A stretch of 64,000 bases of DNA. Origin: Prevotella vespertina (GTDB lineage Bacteria; Bacteroidota; Bacteroidia; Bacteroidales; Bacteroidaceae). This document shows, piece by piece, positions 17,157 to 24,736 of the stretch. The position numbers and the translations under genes were made by a program. The notes beneath the pieces were generated by a model, which ran no database searches, was not told the DNA's origin, and was given only the letters and a program-made list of their open reading frames with translations. Each line of letters opens with the position of its first letter. Positions within the stretch are counted from its first letter, which is position 1. The stretch lies in assembly GCF_009728485.1 (NCBI RefSeq), contig NZ_VVIQ01000003.1:186001-250000 (forward strand), given 5' to 3'.

Positions 17157-18350
17157 TCAAAGAATGGAGACAACTTCATCCATTACAACTCCTACAGATT
17201 TCAACCCTGCCACATAAAACCCTCCAAAGAAAAAGAAGTACCGATAAAACGCGTGGCGGTCAACAGCTACTTTCCGAAGCAGAAATGATTTAAAGTGCCC
17301 TAGATAACCACAATAAGAGTTAATCACGCTCCGTAAGAACAACACCTGTCGACGATTCAGAGCCTTCTCACGGCTGCAGAGCTGTTCTATCTGCCCCATC
17401 CGAAAACGAAACTTCCTTATCGTCCGCCAACGAGGATAACGCCTGTAAGGCATCACGTATGCACCAAGGAATGTCATACCCTTTGAGCAGTGTTGCAAGC
17501 TAATCTTCTTTGGGTGCAACGTAAGGTGTAACTCATCATGCAGATAATCACGAAACAGCCCTATCAATCTCGCCAGCTTACGATGGTCAGTATCTATAAC
17601 ATAAAAATCGTCAACATATCGTCCATAATGCTTTAAGTGTAGCTGACGTTTAGCAAACTGGTCAAGCTGATTCAGATAAATGTTACTAAATAGCTGTGAC
17701 GTGAGGTCGCCAATGGGTAGCCCTGTACCTTTTGTCGAACGGAAGAGACTCTTTGAGGGTGGCAATCCCTCCCAATCCTCCTCGCCCCCAACAATGCGCA
17801 CATCACTCGTAGGGTCGCGCAGCAGAATGCAGTCAATTAGGAAATCAACCAGCCCACGGTCAATCATCTTGTTCCATTGCGGCTTCTTATCCATCTCTTT
17901 GCGCAACAACTCCCGCAGTTCACGTTTCGGAATACTCATAAAATACCCTTGTATGTCAAGTTTCAGCACGTAAGCTGATCGAGTATAGTTCTGCGTGCAG
18001 CTACGCAGGTGGTGTTCAAACCGTTCCACACCCATCAAAGTCCCTTTCCCCACACGGCACGAGTAACTATCGTGTATAAACGTTGTTTCAAACAGTGGTG
18101 CAATGTAGTTGAACAATAAATGATGCACCACACGATCCTTAAACGACGAGGCAAATATCTCTCGTTGTACAGGATCAAACGTGATAAAGCAGATGCAAGG
18201 TGAGGGACGATAAGAACGTAAACGTAGTTCGTCGTAGAGTTGCATGAGGTTATGTTCAAGATTCATCTCAAACTTCATTTGGCTCTCTGTGTTCCGCTTA
18301 TTCCGCCGAGCATCATAGTAGGCTGCAAATATATCGTTCAATAGATTCAT
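17157..18350 (-). CDS. DGR reverse transcriptase
   Basis: Copies the template RNA into cDNA with errors opposite adenines; the product replaces the variable repeat of the target gene. From the ATG at 18350 it is 397 residues, normal for DGR RTs. Catalytic aspartates are visible in L-K-L-D-I-Q-G-Y-F (D132) and Y-V-D-D (245-248). The DGR-type motif I-G-D-L-T-S-Q lies at 213-219, where other RTs carry a Q-G-type motif. The frame stays open for 66 codons upstream of this ATG, but those codons lie within the template repeat and are not RT-like. TR ends 77 bases upstream, and avd, the MutS-like gene and the target follow upstream on the same strand. Confidence 0.95.
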   Translation of the reverse strand: MNLLNDIFAAYYDARRNKRNTESQMKFEMNLEHNLMQLYDELRLRSYRPSPCICFITFDPVQREIFASSFKDRVVHHLLFNYIAPLFETTFIHDSYSCRVGKGTLMGVERFEHHLRSCTQNYTRSAYVLKLDIQGYFMSIPKRELRELLRKEMDKKPQWNKMIDRGLVDFLIDCILLRDPTSDVRIVGGEEDWEGLPPSKSLFRSTKGTGLPIGDLTSQLFSNIYLNQLDQFAKRQLHLKHYGRYVDDFYVIDTDHRKLARLIGLFRDYLHDELHLTLHPKKISLQHCSKGMTFLGAYVMPYRRYPRWRTIRKFRFRMGQIEQLCSREKALNRRQVLFLRSVINSYCGYLGHFKSFLLRKVAVDRHAFYRYFFFFGGFYVAGLKSVGVVMDEVVSIL

Positions 18351-18964
18351 TGATTGAGGAGTAATGGATGATAATAAATGATGATAGCTGACTTTCTCGT
18401 CAACTCGTCCACATGCCAGGCGGTAAATTCTGAGACAGCCCGAACCGCGAACCCATAGGTACGAGTGTTGTTGTTCAGCGGGTTCACGTTGCCCGAGTTG
18501 AAGTTCAGGTTGCAACCATTGTTCGTGTTGTTCGGAACCGCCGACCAATAATAACCGTTGTTGCCGACGTTGTTGAGCGAACCATCATTGTTGTTGCGTA
18601 AGCCCGAAGCAGGGAAGTGTAGTAACCACTCATTAAATGAAGCATGGGAACAGCCCCTGTTTGCAAGCCCATAAAGGAAATGCGAAGCAAAGACTGATAA
18701 CCACCCAACAGATTGGAATACCATAACCAGCCACGACGCATTGCCACGGGGCATTTGCGCACCATTTACGTGTACTGGTGGGTTACTGAATTTACTAATG
18801 CACGCTGCCTGCGACCGTAATCGCTGACATTCTGGCGTAGCCTGAGCAGGGAGAGCAGACGAGAATAAGACAAGTATTATCAGCACAAAGCACATGATCA
18901 AGTCTGTGTGCCCTGCGTATATCTTTTTGTAGGTTGTGATTATAGTTTGTTTCATTGCTTTCAT
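18347..18964 (-). CDS. ORF containing the TR, possibly not translated
   Basis: An open frame of 205 codons running through the TR in the same phase as the VR coding frame. Its first ~115 codons are not TR. They include a hydrophobic segment ending A-L-P-A-Q-A (about residues 22-43) that looks like a signal peptide. It could be a remnant of a former target gene, a leader transcript read by chance, or a real secreted protein. The 3' end overlaps the RT start by 4 bases. I favour a non-coding template transcript, with low confidence. Confidence 0.3.
   Translation of the reverse strand: MKAMKQTIITTYKKIYAGHTDLIMCFVLIILVLFSSALPAQATPECQRLRSQAACISKFSNPPVHVNGAQMPRGNASWLVMVFQSVGWLSVFASHFLYGLANRGCSHASFNEWLLHFPASGLRNNNDGSLNNVGNNGYYWSAVPNNTNNGCNLNFNSGNVNPLNNNTRTYGFAVRAVSEFTAWHVDELTRKSAIIIYYHPLLLNQ
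18427..18618 (-). other. DGR template repeat (TR)
   Basis: 192 bp aligning without gaps to the VR at 20093-20284 (constant offset 1666). There are 20 differences, 18 of them at A of the TR coding strand (T on plus). The remaining two are one G-to-T (16 bases from the end before the variable positions resume) and one silent T-to-G. The coding strand is rich in AAC/AAT codons, the usual TR design that yields many residues but no stop codons. It lies between avd and the RT start, a standard position. Confidence 0.95.
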
Positions 18965-19018
18965 CTTGCTTATTCGTATAATTAGCGATATTCGTAGTTC
19001 ATTCTCCTTCCTCTCTGT

Positions 19019-19402
19019 TCACACCTTCGTTTCAGTGTCTTTGCCCTCTTCGTTTGCAACCTTTTGACTGTACTTATGCCATGCCGTCAGTTGTTTTGAG
19101 ATGCTCTCCGTCTTTAGGCAGAGTTGTGCAAACTGCGGTATGCTCAAGTGATGCATGTCTTTCAACAGGCGTATGCGTAGCCGTACATACATAAACACCT
19201 CAAGGCTCTTCCGTAAAAGAGGCTCTTTCTCACGTTGACCATTCGCTTGATAAACAAGCACCATCAAGTCCAGAAGTTCATTCTTCAAGTCCTGAACCAG
19301 TGTATAACGCAAATCACGAGGGACATTGCGCGTACGCTGATAAACCTCCAACAGTAAGTCATAGATAGCCTTAAACACTGGCAAATTATCGTACTGTGCC
19401 AT
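19019..19402 (-). CDS. avd: Accessory variability determinant (Avd)
   Basis: A 127-residue basic, all-helical protein of the four-helix-bundle (S23-like) Avd family. In characterised DGRs, Avd forms a pentamer that binds the RT and template RNA and is needed for cDNA synthesis (family knowledge). Features seen are regular amphipathic helices, the conserved P-R-D-L-R-Y near residues 29-34 and Arg/Lys-rich helices 3-4. It lies between the MutS-like gene (30 bases) and the TR, so it is co-transcribed with TR and RT. Confidence 0.85.
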   Translation of the reverse strand: MAQYDNLPVFKAIYDLLLEVYQRTRNVPRDLRYTLVQDLKNELLDLMVLVYQANGQREKEPLLRKSLEVFMYVRLRIRLLKDMHHLSIPQFAQLCLKTESISKQLTAWHKYSQKVANEEGKDTETKV

Positions 19403-19432
19403 GGGCTTCTCCTTTTCTTCAAAAATCGGTCC

Positions 19433-19930
19433 TTACTTCAATCCTTTTAAAATCTCTTGCAGCTGCGCTATAAACATCATGCACTGCATAGGCGTACTGT
19501 TAGCAAGATTAAACGCTCGCAGCTTCTCCAAAACACCATTCCCTTCACAGTGCCCCATAACTTCAGGTAGAGAGCAGCTCGCTGGTGCCGACTCCTTTAG
19601 CTCAACCCCCTGCTTCCACTCTGCAAAAGCATTCAAATCAATGGGCTCTACTAAACCTATCACTTTGTGAGCGTCATCCGACTCTATGATATTCCGACCA
19701 CTCAAATATTTTTCTTCTGACGAAGCAGGGAAGCCAACATAGACTACCTCATCACCATTAAGCACCTTCAGCTGACGCTTAATAACCTTAAAAGGATGCA
19801 CAAAACTGCACAGGGCAAATGCCGAAACCTCATAAGCACGAAAAAACAAACCCTCACGATAAAGATAAATCTTGCTCGTATTGCTTTTCTCTGCTTCAAC
19901 AATCTCTTTTATACTCATTGTCGTTACCAT
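19433..19930 (-). CDS. DGR-associated MutS domain I-like protein
   Basis: A 165-residue protein with I-Y-L-Y-R-E-G-L-F-F-R-A-Y-E-V-S-A-F near residues 21-38, resembling the mismatch-recognition domain I of MutS (the Phe-containing R-x-G-x-F-Y-x-x-F/Y-x-x-D/S-A region). Small proteins of this type are known as occasional DGR accessory (MutS-like) genes. It may recognise mismatched cDNA/DNA or modulate retrohoming, but its function here is inference. A start at codon 5 (M-S-I-K-E-I) is also possible. It lies between the target gene and avd. Confidence 0.6.
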   Translation of the reverse strand: MVTTMSIKEIVEAEKSNTSKIYLYREGLFFRAYEVSAFALCSFVHPFKVIKRQLKVLNGDEVVYVGFPASSEEKYLSGRNIIESDDAHKVIGLVEPIDLNAFAEWKQGVELKESAPASCSLPEVMGHCEGNGVLEKLRAFNLANSTPMQCMMFIAQLQEILKGLK

Positions 19931-20032
19931 CTTTTTATTTAAAAATCTTTTTTTATGTTTATCCTCGCCTCCTCACGAGGGAGGCAAGGATAAAAAACAG
20001 AAATTTTCATCGACCGGCTTCGCCGGTTTCTT

Positions 20033-20063
20033 TTGCCGGCGGGCGGGGCGAGCCCGCCGGCAA
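20033..20063. promoter_or_regulatory. Hairpin/cruciform just past the VR
   Basis: A perfect 12-bp stem TTGCCGGCGGGC / GCCCGCCGGCAA with a 7-base loop, 29 bases beyond the VR end and 27 bases past the target stop codon. DGRs such as BPP-1 need a DNA hairpin shortly downstream of the VR initiation region for efficient retrohoming, so this is a candidate for that element. It could equally be a terminator, but no T-run follows on the minus strand. A second small hairpin (ACCGGC/GCCGGT) is at 20013-20027. Confidence 0.6.
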
Positions 20064-20090
20064 TAAATCAAATGAATCAAATCAATCGAA

Positions 20091-22820
20091 TTATTCTGAG
20101 ACAGCCCGAACCGAGAACCCATAGGAACGAGGGCCGTTGACCAGCGGGTTCACGATGCCCGAGTTGAAGTACAGGCTGCACCCACCGTCCGTGCTGTTCG
20201 GAACCGCCGACCAATAATAACCGTAGTTGCCGACGAAGTTGAGCGAACCATCATTGAAGTTGCGTAAGCCCGAAGCAGGGAAGTTGATAGTAGCAGTCTT
20301 ACTGCTATTGGTCCAGAAGTTATGACCAAAATTATTTGTCCACTGCTGCCAGTCGTCTGTACCGTCAACATTCATCTCTGATTGAGACGTTGAATTCTGA
20401 CCCGTTGTGGTAAACCCTGTAAATGCATTGTTGGCTGGCATCTTGAAACCTACAGGACAAGGATCGTAGACAGTCTTAACGACAGGATTGTCATTACCCT
20501 GATTATAACCACCAGTAACAGTGTTGTCGGCTGACCAAAGATTGTAATAACCATAATTTGTCCACAACGATGAACCATAAATATAGAACTTATCTGGATT
20601 CTGAATATTGTTCACAATAGTCATGTTGTCACCAGCATTCTCGGTGATACTACCAGCCTTTAGATCACTTGTAGCAACCCCAGGGAAGGCATCCTTACGA
20701 CCGAACTGGTAAAGTGTGGTAGCACCCTTCTTTACATTACCTGGGTTCTGGGTAATATTGATGACTGTCTCTTGTGCTACTCCACCATTCTTAATGGTCT
20801 GCACAACCTTGACTTTGACAGTACGAGCTTTGTCGTATGTAGAACCACTCCACTGGGTTGGCTTCCAACCTAAGGTTTCTTTAGTGAAGTAATAGTCCTT
20901 GTTTTGATGATTGGTTACCTTTATCTTATCGAGCACATCCTTAGGAGCAAACCACAAATGCCATGACCAAAGAACTGTTTTTGAAGCACCACTACCTTTG
21001 GTAACAGCAACAACGGCATTACCGCTCTGGATATCGCTTGCCTTAACCTCGAAGTCGAGGAAAGCATTGCCACCAACATGCACGATAGAAGGAGAATGAA
21101 CGAGGTCGGCAGCATCTGCCCAGACTACTTCAGCACCATTGACACCACTATTGGCACCTCCATTGGTCTTCTCGATCCAAGGGTCAGTGATGTTAGCACC
21201 TGCATGATCCTTAAAATTACGCAAAACGTATGGCTCGTTAGGAGTACCCGTAGGCGCATGACTGATGTAAGAGTTCGCATTAGTAGCACCGTTCTCAATG
21301 GCATTACCATAAACGAGCGGGATGCGATAATGACCAGGAGCTGAGATAACGTAAGAGTTGGCTGTGCTACGATTTACACTACCACCCTTGGTAGAAAGGT
21401 CGTAAGGAGCAGAAGCAGAACCTAAGGCGGTTGCATCCTTGAGTTCCTTGTTACGCTTAGCAAGTAGGTCGGTAACGTCTTTGGTCAATGTAGCTGTGCC
21501 TTGGTCAGCAGCAGTACCACCATCACCCTCGGTCTTGCTAAGACTGGTGAGCCATGCTGGTTTCTCCGCCATAGAGAAAGTTCCATCGCCATTGGCATCA
21601 TAACCAACGACCTTCCAAGCCACAGCCTGCTGTGTACCGTCAGGAGCAGTACGATAACTTGTGATGCCGTAATTATCCGTCGTTGTTGCATCGTAAGCAG
21701 CAGCACTTGGATCGGTTGCTGTAATCGTGTAATTCCAAGTAGAGCTGGTCTGGCTTAGCTTGTAAGTACGGGTGGTTCCGGCTTTCCATTCACCCTTCAA
21801 TGGTACGGTGATAGTTGTACCGTCGGTGCAATGCACGTATGCAGTAACAAGACCTGTGAGCTGCTGCGGAATCATATAGAACGTGAAGTTATCACCCGCA
21901 TTACCCATGATGGTAGTGTTAGGGTTGGCACTTGTGCTCACGCTGACACCAGAGAGGACGGCGTTACCACGCGTGCTATAGCCTGTGTGATCCCATGCTG
22001 CCCCTGTACCATTGAATTGCTTTGAGAGCAAATACTTGCTCTTCAGCAATACGTTTCGTAACTCCACCTTATCGATGGTTTTGTTCCAAGAGAGGTTTTG
22101 ACCAACGGCAAAGCGAATACCTGTAAGGGCGTGACGGAAGTCAAGACTGGTGACTGGTTGCACGTTCTTTGTGGCATACTGTACATCGCCAGAGCAGGCG
22201 GTCATTAGGTCGACCTCTTTCTTTACATCAGGATTGACTTCAAATTCTACGCTTGGACTACCGCTGGCAGCAGTGTTGTTAATGGTCATCTTTGAGTAGC
22301 TCTCTGTGTTAGGAGAGACAGCAAAGAAGCGAGCAAAGGGTTGTGAGAATGCCCAATAGATGGGTGAATAGAGTTCACCATTACTCTTGGTTTTCTTAGC
22401 GTGGAACCACTCTGGATTGGTGAGGATGGTTGATGCCGAGGTGCCACGAATACCAGAGGCGGAGAAGTCGCCAAGGGTAGAAGTCTTGATGATTTCGGCA
22501 CGTGTGTGGGCATCTGCCTTAACAGGGTTGACACCCTCAACAGTGGTTTCAATCAAGCACACATCAATGTTGCGATTGCTATGAGCTGTGAGCTTACCGC
22601 CGGCAAGATCGCTGCTACCCAAGCCGGGAGTGATGGCACCGCGTGTCACAACTCCACGAGAGATAGCTCCCTCCTGCACATCGTTTACACTAAAACGGAC
22701 AACAGCACCATTGCCGTTCGTTCCGCCGTTATCCAAATCGTCGTCGGCACAAGATACGGCCGTCAACGCTGCGCCGCTGGCTAAGAGTGCCGAGCAGGCG
22801 TAAAAGAATAGTTTGTTCAT
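20091..22820 (-). CDS. DGR target: fimbrillin/FISUMP-type surface lipoprotein
   Basis: A 909-residue secreted lipoprotein with lipobox A-V-S-C (Cys24) followed by A-D-D-D, an acidic surface-export signal. The N-terminal ~350 residues look like fimbrillin-type beta domains. The C-terminal ~180 residues begin Y-D-P-C-P-V-G-F-K-M-P, the hallmark of the Fibrobacter succinogenes major paralogous (FISUMP) domain. They end in the variable segment G-Y-Y-W-S ... V-R-A-V-S-E, which probably adopts the C-type-lectin-like fold used by DGR targets. The diversified residues lie in this final ~64-residue ligand-binding region. It probably acts as a surface adhesin or pilus-tip-like protein whose binding face is rewritten. 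It lies after a small LAGSP peptide. Confidence 0.9.
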   Translation of the reverse strand: MNKLFFYACSALLASGAALTAVSCADDDLDNGGTNGNGAVVRFSVNDVQEGAISRGVVTRGAITPGLGSSDLAGGKLTAHSNRNIDVCLIETTVEGVNPVKADAHTRAEIIKTSTLGDFSASGIRGTSASTILTNPEWFHAKKTKSNGELYSPIYWAFSQPFARFFAVSPNTESYSKMTINNTAASGSPSVEFEVNPDVKKEVDLMTACSGDVQYATKNVQPVTSLDFRHALTGIRFAVGQNLSWNKTIDKVELRNVLLKSKYLLSKQFNGTGAAWDHTGYSTRGNAVLSGVSVSTSANPNTTIMGNAGDNFTFYMIPQQLTGLVTAYVHCTDGTTITVPLKGEWKAGTTRTYKLSQTSSTWNYTITATDPSAAAYDATTTDNYGITSYRTAPDGTQQAVAWKVVGYDANGDGTFSMAEKPAWLTSLSKTEGDGGTAADQGTATLTKDVTDLLAKRNKELKDATALGSASAPYDLSTKGGSVNRSTANSYVISAPGHYRIPLVYGNAIENGATNANSYISHAPTGTPNEPYVLRNFKDHAGANITDPWIEKTNGGANSGVNGAEVVWADAADLVHSPSIVHVGGNAFLDFEVKASDIQSGNAVVAVTKGSGASKTVLWSWHLWFAPKDVLDKIKVTNHQNKDYYFTKETLGWKPTQWSGSTYDKARTVKVKVVQTIKNGGVAQETVINITQNPGNVKKGATTLYQFGRKDAFPGVATSDLKAGSITENAGDNMTIVNNIQNPDKFYIYGSSLWTNYGYYNLWSADNTVTGGYNQGNDNPVVKTVYDPCPVGFKMPANNAFTGFTTTGQNSTSQSEMNVDGTDDWQQWTNNFGHNFWTNSSKTATINFPASGLRNFNDGSLNFVGNYGYYWSAVPNSTDGGCSLYFNSGIVNPLVNGPRSYGFSVRAVSE
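20093..20284 (-). other. DGR variable repeat (VR)
   Basis: The 3' end of the target gene, identical to the TR except at 20 positions. Relative to TR, Asn codons have become Phe, Tyr, Ser, Asp, Gly, Ile or Val, and two Thr codons have become Pro and Ser. The 3'-most ~36 bases contain no A-dependent change and carry the single G-to-T difference, consistent with an initiation-of-mutagenic-homology segment that distinguishes VR from TR. Confidence 0.95.
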
Positions 22821-22837
22821 TAATTAATAAAAGAAAA

Positions 22838-22877
22838 AAAGCCTCACTCCCAACCCCTCTCCGAGTGGAGAGGGGAG
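22838..22877. repeat. REP-like palindrome upstream of the DGR target
   Basis: CCCCTCTCC.GAGT.GGAGAGGGG (22854-22875) flanked by GCCTCACTCCCAA. It shares its sequence with the elements at 16430 and 23770. It lies between the LAGSP peptide and the target gene. The rest of 22878-22992 holds nothing I can support. Confidence 0.6.
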
Positions 22878-22992
22878 TAGATAGTATGTTAATCCTAAAG
22901 GTTAGATCGTCATAAGATAAGACTATAGGAATGAGGAGTTAATACTGTTTGTTTGGATTCTTGGACAAGTAACTTGTTAACTTGTAAACTCG

Positions 22993-23190
22993 TTAACCTT
23001 CTAGATTATCATCATCGCCACCATTTTCTTCTGTTGGGTCAATGACTTTGATGCCACCAGGAGGAGTACCACCGCCACCAGGACGAACGAGAGGACTACC
23101 GGCAAGGAGACTGCCCTCGGAGGCCACTCTGACGACATCGATTGTAGGACAAACATAAAGTTGTCGCACCGTCTTTCTAATTTTCTTCAT
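22993..23190 (-). CDS. Small LAGSP-motif peptide upstream of the DGR target
   Basis: A 65-residue peptide with a basic N-terminus (MKKIRKTVRQL), then S-L-L-A-G-S-P (about residues 27-33), a Pro/Gly-rich linker and an acidic end (G-G-D-D-D-N-L-E-G). It is the counterpart of the peptide at 2051-2272 with the same position relative to a surface lipoprotein. It has no signal peptide. It is probably co-transcribed with the DGR target, 172 bases upstream of it. Function unknown. Confidence 0.6.
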   Translation of the reverse strand: MKKIRKTVRQLYVCPTIDVVRVASEGSLLAGSPLVRPGGGGTPPGGIKVIDPTEENGGDDDNLEG

Positions 23191-23228
23191 AAGCTTAATG
23201 AAATTAGTTAATTAATAAAAGTTACGTG

Positions 23229-23507
23229 TTAGTTCACAACATTAGCACTATTTAGGGAATAGTTGGTAACCACATTGAATTGCATGGGCAAGGACGCAAA
23301 CGGCACCTTGCCCATGCGTGTCAACATGGTTCCAATCAGAGTATATGAGAAAAAAACGATTAATAAAACAAAATCGGCAAAGGGCAAATACAGCAAGCCC
23401 TTTGTCGATACGCTATAACGTGCCACGCATTGCATAAGCACGTAAACGACTAAGAAAGAAAGAGTTATAATACTATTGAGAGAGAGAGAGAGAGAGAGAG
23501 TACACAA
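23229..23507 (-). CDS. Second half of a possible phase-variable ORF
   Basis: A 92-codon frame beginning (TTG) inside the CT dinucleotide tract, with two hydrophobic segments (about residues 12-30 and 44-64). A stop codon lies directly upstream in this frame, so it is unlikely to be made alone. Loss of one CT unit, or gain of two, joins it in frame to the ORF at 23465-23674. I do not recognise it. The frame could be coincidental. Confidence 0.25.
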   Translation of the reverse strand: MCTLSLSLSLNSIITLSFLVVYVLMQCVARYSVSTKGLLYLPFADFVLLIVFFSYTLIGTMLTRMGKVPFASLPMQFNVVTNYSLNSANVVN

Positions 23508-23674
23508 TTATTTGGAACTACCAAATAATTTAACATCTTTTCTTTATTTTCTTTCTTCAGCACCTCTATAGACTTGTTCGCATTGCAAGCAACAGGCACA
23601 ACAACACGACTTACACCTTTATTATATAAGGCGTAAGCATTAGTGGTTGAAATAAGCTGCTTTGTTACTCTCAT
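23465..23674 (-). CDS. First ORF of the DGR operon, running into a CT repeat
   Basis: A 69-codon ORF starting MRVTKQL, 39 bases after a -7 element at 23713-23720. Its last codons are Leu-Ser repeats from the CT tract, and it stops shortly after. It has no recognised domain. Its position at the head of the transcription unit and the tract at its end suggest a leader or phase-variable product. Confidence 0.35.
   Translation of the reverse strand: MRVTKQLISTTNAYALYNKGVSRVVVPVACNANKSIEVLKKENKEKMLNYLVVPNNCVLSLSLSLSIVL
23478..23500. repeat. (GA)11 dinucleotide tract
   Basis: Twenty-three bases of pure GA on the plus strand (CT in the transcript direction). It is the longest simple repeat in the window and is prone to slipped-strand length change. 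Confidence 0.95.
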
Positions 23675-23712
23675 TATGCGTTATTGCAAGTTAATTTTCG
23701 TTTAACTGGGCG

Positions 23713-23720
23713 CAAAGGTA
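23713..23720 (-). promoter_or_regulatory. -7 element at the head of the DGR operon
   Basis: TACCTTTG on the minus strand. No later TAnnTTTG element is evident between here and the target start, so this may drive the LAGSP peptide, the target and the DGR genes. Confidence 0.55.
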
Positions 23721-23759
23721 AGAAGAATAAATTAAAGGAGCAAGGAAAAGAAGAAAAAA

Positions 23760-23803
23760 ACTCACCCCCGCCCCCTCTCCGAATGGAGAGGGGAGTAAAT
23801 AGT
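23760..23803. repeat. REP-like palindrome at the DGR/prophage boundary
   Basis: CCCCTCTCC.GAAT.GGAGAGGGG (23772-23793) with flanks like those at 16430 and 22838. Confidence 0.6.
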
Positions 23804-23894
23804 ACTGTTTGCAGGGGATTTGCTGGCTAATGGATAGGGCGTTTATCAAGTGTTTACTATATATAATAAAGGTGGAGTCAAAGGATTAAGGGGG

Positions 23895-24031
23895 GTAAAA
23901 CGAAATGTGTAAATATAATAATTGGGTAAATGTTGTTAGATTGTTTGTATATCAGAGAGTTACAGGATAATTGAGGGTGAATGGAGCGCAAAACGAAATG
24001 TTACAATCGTGTTACATTTGTGTTACATTCG
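23895..24031. repeat. Repeat cluster at the presumed prophage left side
   Basis: Contains GTAAAACGAAATGTGTAAA at 23895-23913 (exact second copy at 24696-24714) and a partial copy AAAACGAAATGT at 23990-24001. Three tandem 11-bp units TGTTACA(A/T)(T)(C/T)G follow at 23999-24031. These could be transposase or repressor binding sites. No gene is seen in 23804-24313. Confidence 0.6.
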
Positions 24032-24285
24032 AGGGATGTTTGAACAGTGTTTGAGGAGATAATGTTACATGGGGCCGGAAAGGAGGCGATTTGGGGCGAT
24101 TTTAGCGTAAGAATGGGTGTTTTATTGTGTGAGGAGTATAGAGGGCGACAGAGACGGAAAGAATGGCTGTGGGAGAGGTTGTTTTATCGTGATACAATGT
24201 GGGTGAGCTTATTTGGGCTCGCCTTTTATTTTGCTTTGTTATTAAATAATTACATGTTTAATATATCGTATATAATAACTATTTT

Positions 24286-24293
24286 GTATATTT
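24286..24293 (+). promoter_or_regulatory. -7 element for the 24314 ORF
   Basis: TATATTTG about 20 bases before the ATG at 24314. Confidence 0.55.
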
Positions 24294-24313
24294 GCAAACA
24301 AAAAGAGATAACT

Positions 24314-24526
24314 ATGACAAAGGTAATACACGTACAATTGATGAATGGAAGGAAGAATTATTACTTTGGTTCTATTCCTGCAATTTACAGCGTTTTGACG
24401 GCTGAGGAGATAGGTATTAAGCAAAGTTCGCTGGAGCGTGTAGGATTGAGTAAGGGAGGGGTTGTTCTGAACAAAAAGGCTTGTATCAGGGCTGGTGAGC
24501 TTATACGCTCAAAGGTGACAAAATAA
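24314..24526 (+). CDS. Small hypothetical protein, prophage left region
   Basis: A 70-residue protein starting M-T-K-V-I-H-V-Q-L. I chose this start because the -7 element TATATTTG lies just upstream and cannot serve the longer frame from 24047. The sequence suggests a small alpha/beta fold with no recognised motif; Ser/Lys-rich helices follow A-E-E-I-G-I. It lies between two blocks of DNA repeats at the left side of the prophage. A DNA-binding role is possible but unproven. Confidence 0.55.
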   Translation: MTKVIHVQLMNGRKNYYFGSIPAIYSVLTAEEIGIKQSSLERVGLSKGGVVLNKKACIRAGELIRSKVTK

Positions 24527-24660
24527 GGGTATGTATGAACAGCTAAAACGCTGATTGAACGATAGTTGAACGGCTTTCAATACGTTTTTGAACGGTTGAA
24601 AGCTGTTTTCTTTATTTTATGGGGTTGTAAAGGTGTGTTTTTAAGGTAAAAAATGGCTTT

Positions 24661-24736
24661 GGAGTGACATTAGGGGTGACGATAGGGGTGACAGTGTAAA
24701 ACGAAATGTGTAAAGAGGGGTGACATTAGGGGTGAC
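24661..24736. repeat. Five GGGGTGAC boxes plus a 19-bp repeat
   Basis: GG(G/A)GTGAC occurs at 24661, 24673, 24685, 24717 and 24729, spaced 12, 12, 32 and 12 bases. The second copy of GTAAAACGAAATGTGTAAA lies between the third and fourth boxes. Three TTGAACG words precede the array (24548-24600). The gap 24527-24966 holds no gene and looks like a protein-binding region. Confidence 0.65.

Noticed and set aside
24047-24313. Longer N-terminus of the 24314 ORF
   Set aside because: The extension runs through the -7 element that serves the shorter ORF and has unlike composition.
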